Below the pieces are notes generated by a model. That model was not told the DNA's origin. It did no database searches and saw only the letters and a program-made list of their open reading frames with translations. Of a stretch of 64,000 nt of DNA, positions 60,919 to 64,000 are shown one piece after another (position 1 is the stretch's first letter; each line of letters opens with the position of its first letter). The DNA comes from Flavobacterium sp. HBTb2-11-1 (GTDB lineage: Bacteria; Bacteroidota; Bacteroidia; Flavobacteriales; Flavobacteriaceae), in the NCBI RefSeq assembly GCF_009826975.1, contig NZ_WUMO01000002.1, positions 124,001-188,000 of the forward strand, in the 5' to 3' direction. A program made the position numbers and the translations under genes.

Positions 60919-63096
60919 ATGGTAAAAAATTACTATTTTTTATTTCTATTTTTCATCGCAAACCTTATAAATGCACAATCAGGTTGCTTTAATTCTGATT
61001 TTTCAAATGCAGACTTTGAAGGTTGGAGAGCTTCGTATGGTCCAAGAAGTAATCCAAATTTAAATAAGGGAGCTAATTTTAGCCATCATTTTATAACTAA
61101 CACCGAGGTAGTAGATAGTGTTGCAACTTCGTGTGGCGGAGAATTGTTTATGGTTCCCCCTGGAGAAACACATGCTGCAAGGCTCGGTAATAATAGAGGC
61201 GGTACTGAAGCTGACAGATTAATTTACGATGTAGATGTTGTAACACCAGATAATAACTTGTTTATTTACAAATATGCAGTGGTGCTTCAGGATGGTGGAC
61301 ATGATAAAGAATCTCAACCTAATTTTAGCGTAAGGATTCTAAATGCTCAAGGAAATGAAATTGATCCTTATTGCGGAGTATATAATGTAAGTTCAGGCGA
61401 ACCTAACCAAAATGCAAATGTATGCGGTGATATTTACTGGACCCAATGGAATACTGTAGGTATTAATCTATCTAATTATCTTGGTCAAAAAATAGCGATC
61501 GAATTTACTACTAGAGATTGTAGTTTTGTACAGCATTTTGGATATGCCTACATTTCTGCAAAATGTAGCAAACTTAAAATTAATGTTGCTGTTTGTGATG
61601 GCGGAAATAACTTCACTTTGACCGCTCCTTCTGGTTTTATTGGATATTCATGGACTTACAATGGGCAAGTGGTCGGAACTCCTACTCAAAGTATAACACT
61701 ACCATTAGCAGATTATCCTCCTGGTGCGACTTTCGAGTGTTTATTGACTTCATATAATAATGGCAACAAATGCGAATCTATAATTCAAGCAACATTAGCA
61801 AATCCGACTGTAATAACTCCTAGATTTTCTGCTTCCATTCCGTGTAAAACTGATCACACTACTTATAGCCCTATTACTTTCCAAGACAACACTTCTATTG
61901 TCAATGGAACAATTAACAAATGGGAATGGAACTTTGGCGACGGAACAACTTCTAATCTAAAAAATCCAAGTCATATTTTTGAAAATTCAGGTGATTACAC
62001 TGTTTCTTTAACAGCCTATTCAGATGGAGGTTGTTCATCATCAATTTCAAAACCAATACACATCGAAACAAATCCTATTGCTAAACCTGCGATTCCAGAA
62101 ATACAAACTTTCTGCCATTATCCAACCCCAACTTTAGCGAGCCTTGAGACAAATGGATTAACAGTGAAATGGTTTGATTCTCTTTTATCAACTGATGAAG
62201 TTAGTGAAATTACGAAAGTAATTTCCAACAGAGAAATTTATGCAGCTACCTATAAAGATGGTTGTTTAGGCCCTAGAACTAAAGTTTCAATAATACTAAA
62301 TGCTTTAGGACCTCCAATTGGGAATTCAATACAAGAGTTTTGCTTAAGTTCTGCTCCTACTATTGCTAATTTTCAAATTAAAGGGCTTTCTGTAAGTTGG
62401 TACGATGCTCAAGATGGAGGGAATATTCTTAGTCCGGATACACCATTGCAAAACAACGTCATCTATTACTCTTCTGACTATGACAAAGCAACGGGTTGCT
62501 CAAGTTCACGATGGGGAGTCACTGCAATTTTAAAAGAAGGCACTGCTGTAATTTCTCCGGATTTTACTCAAGAATTTTGTTTAAAACAAGAATCAACATG
62601 GAGAATTAAAGATTTAAATCATTATAGCTCCTCAGTAAGATACTATAGCAGTATAAATAGTACCAATCAACTTTCTCACAATACCGAACTTGAAGATGGA
62701 ACAACATATTTTGCCGCAATTATTGATTCCGAAACTAAATGTGAAAGCAACGTACGTACCGCAATTACTGTTAATATTGAACCTTGCGATGTCAACATTT
62801 ATAATCTGATTACTCTTAATGATAATACATCAAATGATTATTTAAAAATTGAGTTTATTGAACTGTTTCCAAATAATTCAATTCAGATTTATAATAGATT
62901 TGGACAGCTAGTATATAAAATGTCAGGATATGGAATCGATCAAAATTATTTCTATGGCCGTGCAAATGCAGGAGAAATTTTCATAAAGGATGAAAAACTA
63001 CCTACGGGAAATTATTTTTACATTTTAAATTACAAACGAAAAGACCAAACTGAGGCTACAAAAAAAGGTTTTTTATATATACACAATAATGGATAG
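60919..63096 (+). CDS. T9SS type B (gliding-motility-type) cargo protein with PKD domain
   Basis: This 725-residue secreted protein has a signal peptide (about 1-19, ending INAQ). An N-terminal beta-sandwich (about 25-215) with Cys residues comes first. Ig-like parts follow, then a PKD domain (about 330-385) with NKWEWNFGDGTTSNLKNPSHIF. Two Ig-like repeats contain the paired TFCHYPTPTLASL and EFCLSSAPTIANF units. The type B C-terminal sorting domain (about 645-725) has FPNNSIQIYNRFGQLVYK and LPTGNYFYILNYK. Such proteins leave the cell by type IX secretion and usually have a partner PorP/SprF protein, encoded directly downstream here with an 8-bp overlap. Confidence 0.9.
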   Translation: MVKNYYFLFLFFIANLINAQSGCFNSDFSNADFEGWRASYGPRSNPNLNKGANFSHHFITNTEVVDSVATSCGGELFMVPPGETHAARLGNNRGGTEADRLIYDVDVVTPDNNLFIYKYAVVLQDGGHDKESQPNFSVRILNAQGNEIDPYCGVYNVSSGEPNQNANVCGDIYWTQWNTVGINLSNYLGQKIAIEFTTRDCSFVQHFGYAYISAKCSKLKINVAVCDGGNNFTLTAPSGFIGYSWTYNGQVVGTPTQSITLPLADYPPGATFECLLTSYNNGNKCESIIQATLANPTVITPRFSASIPCKTDHTTYSPITFQDNTSIVNGTINKWEWNFGDGTTSNLKNPSHIFENSGDYTVSLTAYSDGGCSSSISKPIHIETNPIAKPAIPEIQTFCHYPTPTLASLETNGLTVKWFDSLLSTDEVSEITKVISNREIYAATYKDGCLGPRTKVSIILNALGPPIGNSIQEFCLSSAPTIANFQIKGLSVSWYDAQDGGNILSPDTPLQNNVIYYSSDYDKATGCSSSRWGVTAILKEGTAVISPDFTQEFCLKQESTWRIKDLNHYSSSVRYYSSINSTNQLSHNTELEDGTTYFAAIIDSETKCESNVRTAITVNIEPCDVNIYNLITLNDNTSNDYLKIEFIELFPNNSIQIYNRFGQLVYKMSGYGIDQNYFYGRANAGEIFIKDEKLPTGNYFYILNYKRKDQTEATKKGFLYIHNNG

Positions 63097-64000
63097 AACT
63101 CTTACTAAGACTTTATTTTTTTTTATAATCGTTATATTTTCAATTCATAATATTCGCGCGCAGAATGATGCAAAATTATCTATCTTTAATTATAATCCAT
63201 TATTTTACAATCCTGCCTTTGCAGGTTCTGCCGATGGTCTAAATATTGTTGGAATGTATTCCAGTCAGTGGGTTGGCTTCGATGGCGCACCAAAAACACA
63301 ATATTTATCTGCGGACACAAAATCTTTGCAAAAAATTGGATATGGTTTGAGTCTGTATCATGATGTAATTGGAGCAAAACGTGAATATAATCTTGAAGGC
63401 AATTTTGCATATTACATTAAACTCAATAGAAAATACAAACTGGTTTTGGGTGTCAAATCTGGAATAAACTCTTACAACGTCAACAGAAACAATCTAGACA
63501 TTTATGAACCAGGAGAAGAAATAAGTAATTTTAATCAAGAAAACAAAACCTCCCCTATTTTTGGTGCAGGTGCAAATTTCTATTCTGATAAATTTTTTAT
63601 CGGGATTTCGAGCCCAAACTTATTGCAATCTACTTATAGCAACTCTTCAGGAACAACACTTTCCAATAGAAAAAATTACTATTATACAAATTTTGGATAT
63701 CAATTCGAACTAAGACGTGATATCACATTAACTCCAGCTCTTTTAGCCCGCGTAACTCCTGGAGCACCAATTAGCATCTTAACTTCATTAAATTACAGTT
63801 ATTTAAACAAATATTTGGCTTCTGTGAATTTTGATTACAATGCTAGTGCAGGAATCTTTTTAGGGATTCAGCTTATTGATGATCTAAAAGTTGGATATGC
63901 TTATGACATTTCTACAACAAAATTTAGCAATTACAACAACGGCTCACACACCTTTTTTCTAAGCTATACGCTTCTTAATGAAAATGCCGAAAAATGTACT
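63089..64000 (+). CDS. PorP/SprF family type IX secretion membrane protein, 5' part
   Basis: This frame runs off the window end; 304 codons are visible. It begins MDRTLTKTLFFFIIV with a signal peptide ending at about residue 25 (IRAQ). The PorP/SprF signature YNPLFYNPAFAGSADG and SSQWVGFDGAPKTQ follows. Repeated beta strands (GYGLSLYHDVIGAKREYN, KYKLVLGVKSGINSYNV) fit an outer-membrane barrel. These proteins help export and attach T9SS type B cargo, with SprF serving SprB adhesin in gliding. The start overlaps the cargo gene by 8 bp, indicating coupled translation. Confidence 0.92.
   Translation, partial: MDRTLTKTLFFFIIVIFSIHNIRAQNDAKLSIFNYNPLFYNPAFAGSADGLNIVGMYSSQWVGFDGAPKTQYLSADTKSLQKIGYGLSLYHDVIGAKREYNLEGNFAYYIKLNRKYKLVLGVKSGINSYNVNRNNLDIYEPGEEISNFNQENKTSPIFGAGANFYSDKFFIGISSPNLLQSTYSNSSGTTLSNRKNYYYTNFGYQFELRRDITLTPALLARVTPGAPISILTSLNYSYLNKYLASVNFDYNASAGIFLGIQLIDDLKVGYAYDISTTKFSNYNNGSHTFFLSYTLLNENAEKCT

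Noticed and set aside
63186..63410. Minus-strand open frame near the window end
   Set aside because: It is the antisense of the clearly recognised PorP/SprF gene that runs off the window.

Overview
The window looks like a chromosomal segment of a Flavobacterium-type member of the Bacteroidota. The DNA is AT-rich and ribosome-binding sites are hardly visible. Upstream regions often carry the Bacteroidota-type -7 box TAnnTTTG. The gene content is diagnostic: a SusC/SusD pair with an ECF sigma/FecR regulator, fused LpxC-FabZ, PorX, cargo with type IX secretion (T9SS) sorting domains, a PorP/SprF-like protein, and many short inverted repeats between genes. No rRNA, tRNA, prophage or CRISPR array was recognised.

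Layout. 1-9205: the 3' end of an LtaS-type sulfatase gene, an S1/P1 nuclease, an unrecognised exported protein, a minus-strand run (von Willebrand-like membrane protein, DUF1444-like protein, LysR regulator, YeiH-type permease), then fabG and a small membrane protein. 9321-18856: a complete nutrient-uptake locus on the minus strand, in transcription order ECF sigma, FecR anti-sigma, SusC with STN domain, SusD, zinc metallohydrolase lipoprotein and DUF4302 lipoprotein. A candidate antisense RNA lies opposite the susC leader. 19309-22521: a leucine-rich-repeat T9SS cargo protein and a small unknown. 22675-30308: the envelope cluster, in transcription order HD hydrolase, lpxD, lpxC/fabZ, lpxA, efp, an lpxD paralogue, an NTF2-like protein and sucD.

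30532-46 kb: porX, tsaE, ald, a small membrane-anchored protein, ung, a MutS2-like gene without Smr domain, a DCC thioredoxin-like protein, ettA, a 60-residue membrane protein, holA, an HsdR-N-like nuclease fold protein, a GT2 glycosyltransferase, an OmpA-like lipoprotein, a YciO homologue and a UvrD/PcrA helicase. 47.1-48.0 kb: a small accessory island with a RelE/ParE-like toxin and a putative antitoxin facing each other tail to tail, bracketed by inverted 21-bp repeats. 48-60.8 kb: TauE/SafE permease, patatin phospholipase, M1 aminopeptidase, a REP-associated (RAYT) transposase gene with palindromes inside its own reading frame, a Dph6-like ATP-dependent ligase unit, several small exported or unknown proteins, a 588-residue acidic protein with bactofilin-like and SUKH-like parts, and recG. 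60.9-64 kb: a T9SS type B cargo gene overlapping a PorP/SprF gene cut by the window end.

Together these are mostly core Flavobacterium genes. The accessory signals worth most attention are the antisense RNA candidate at the susC leader, the convergent toxin-antitoxin pair, and the RAYT gene containing its own REP-like palindromes.
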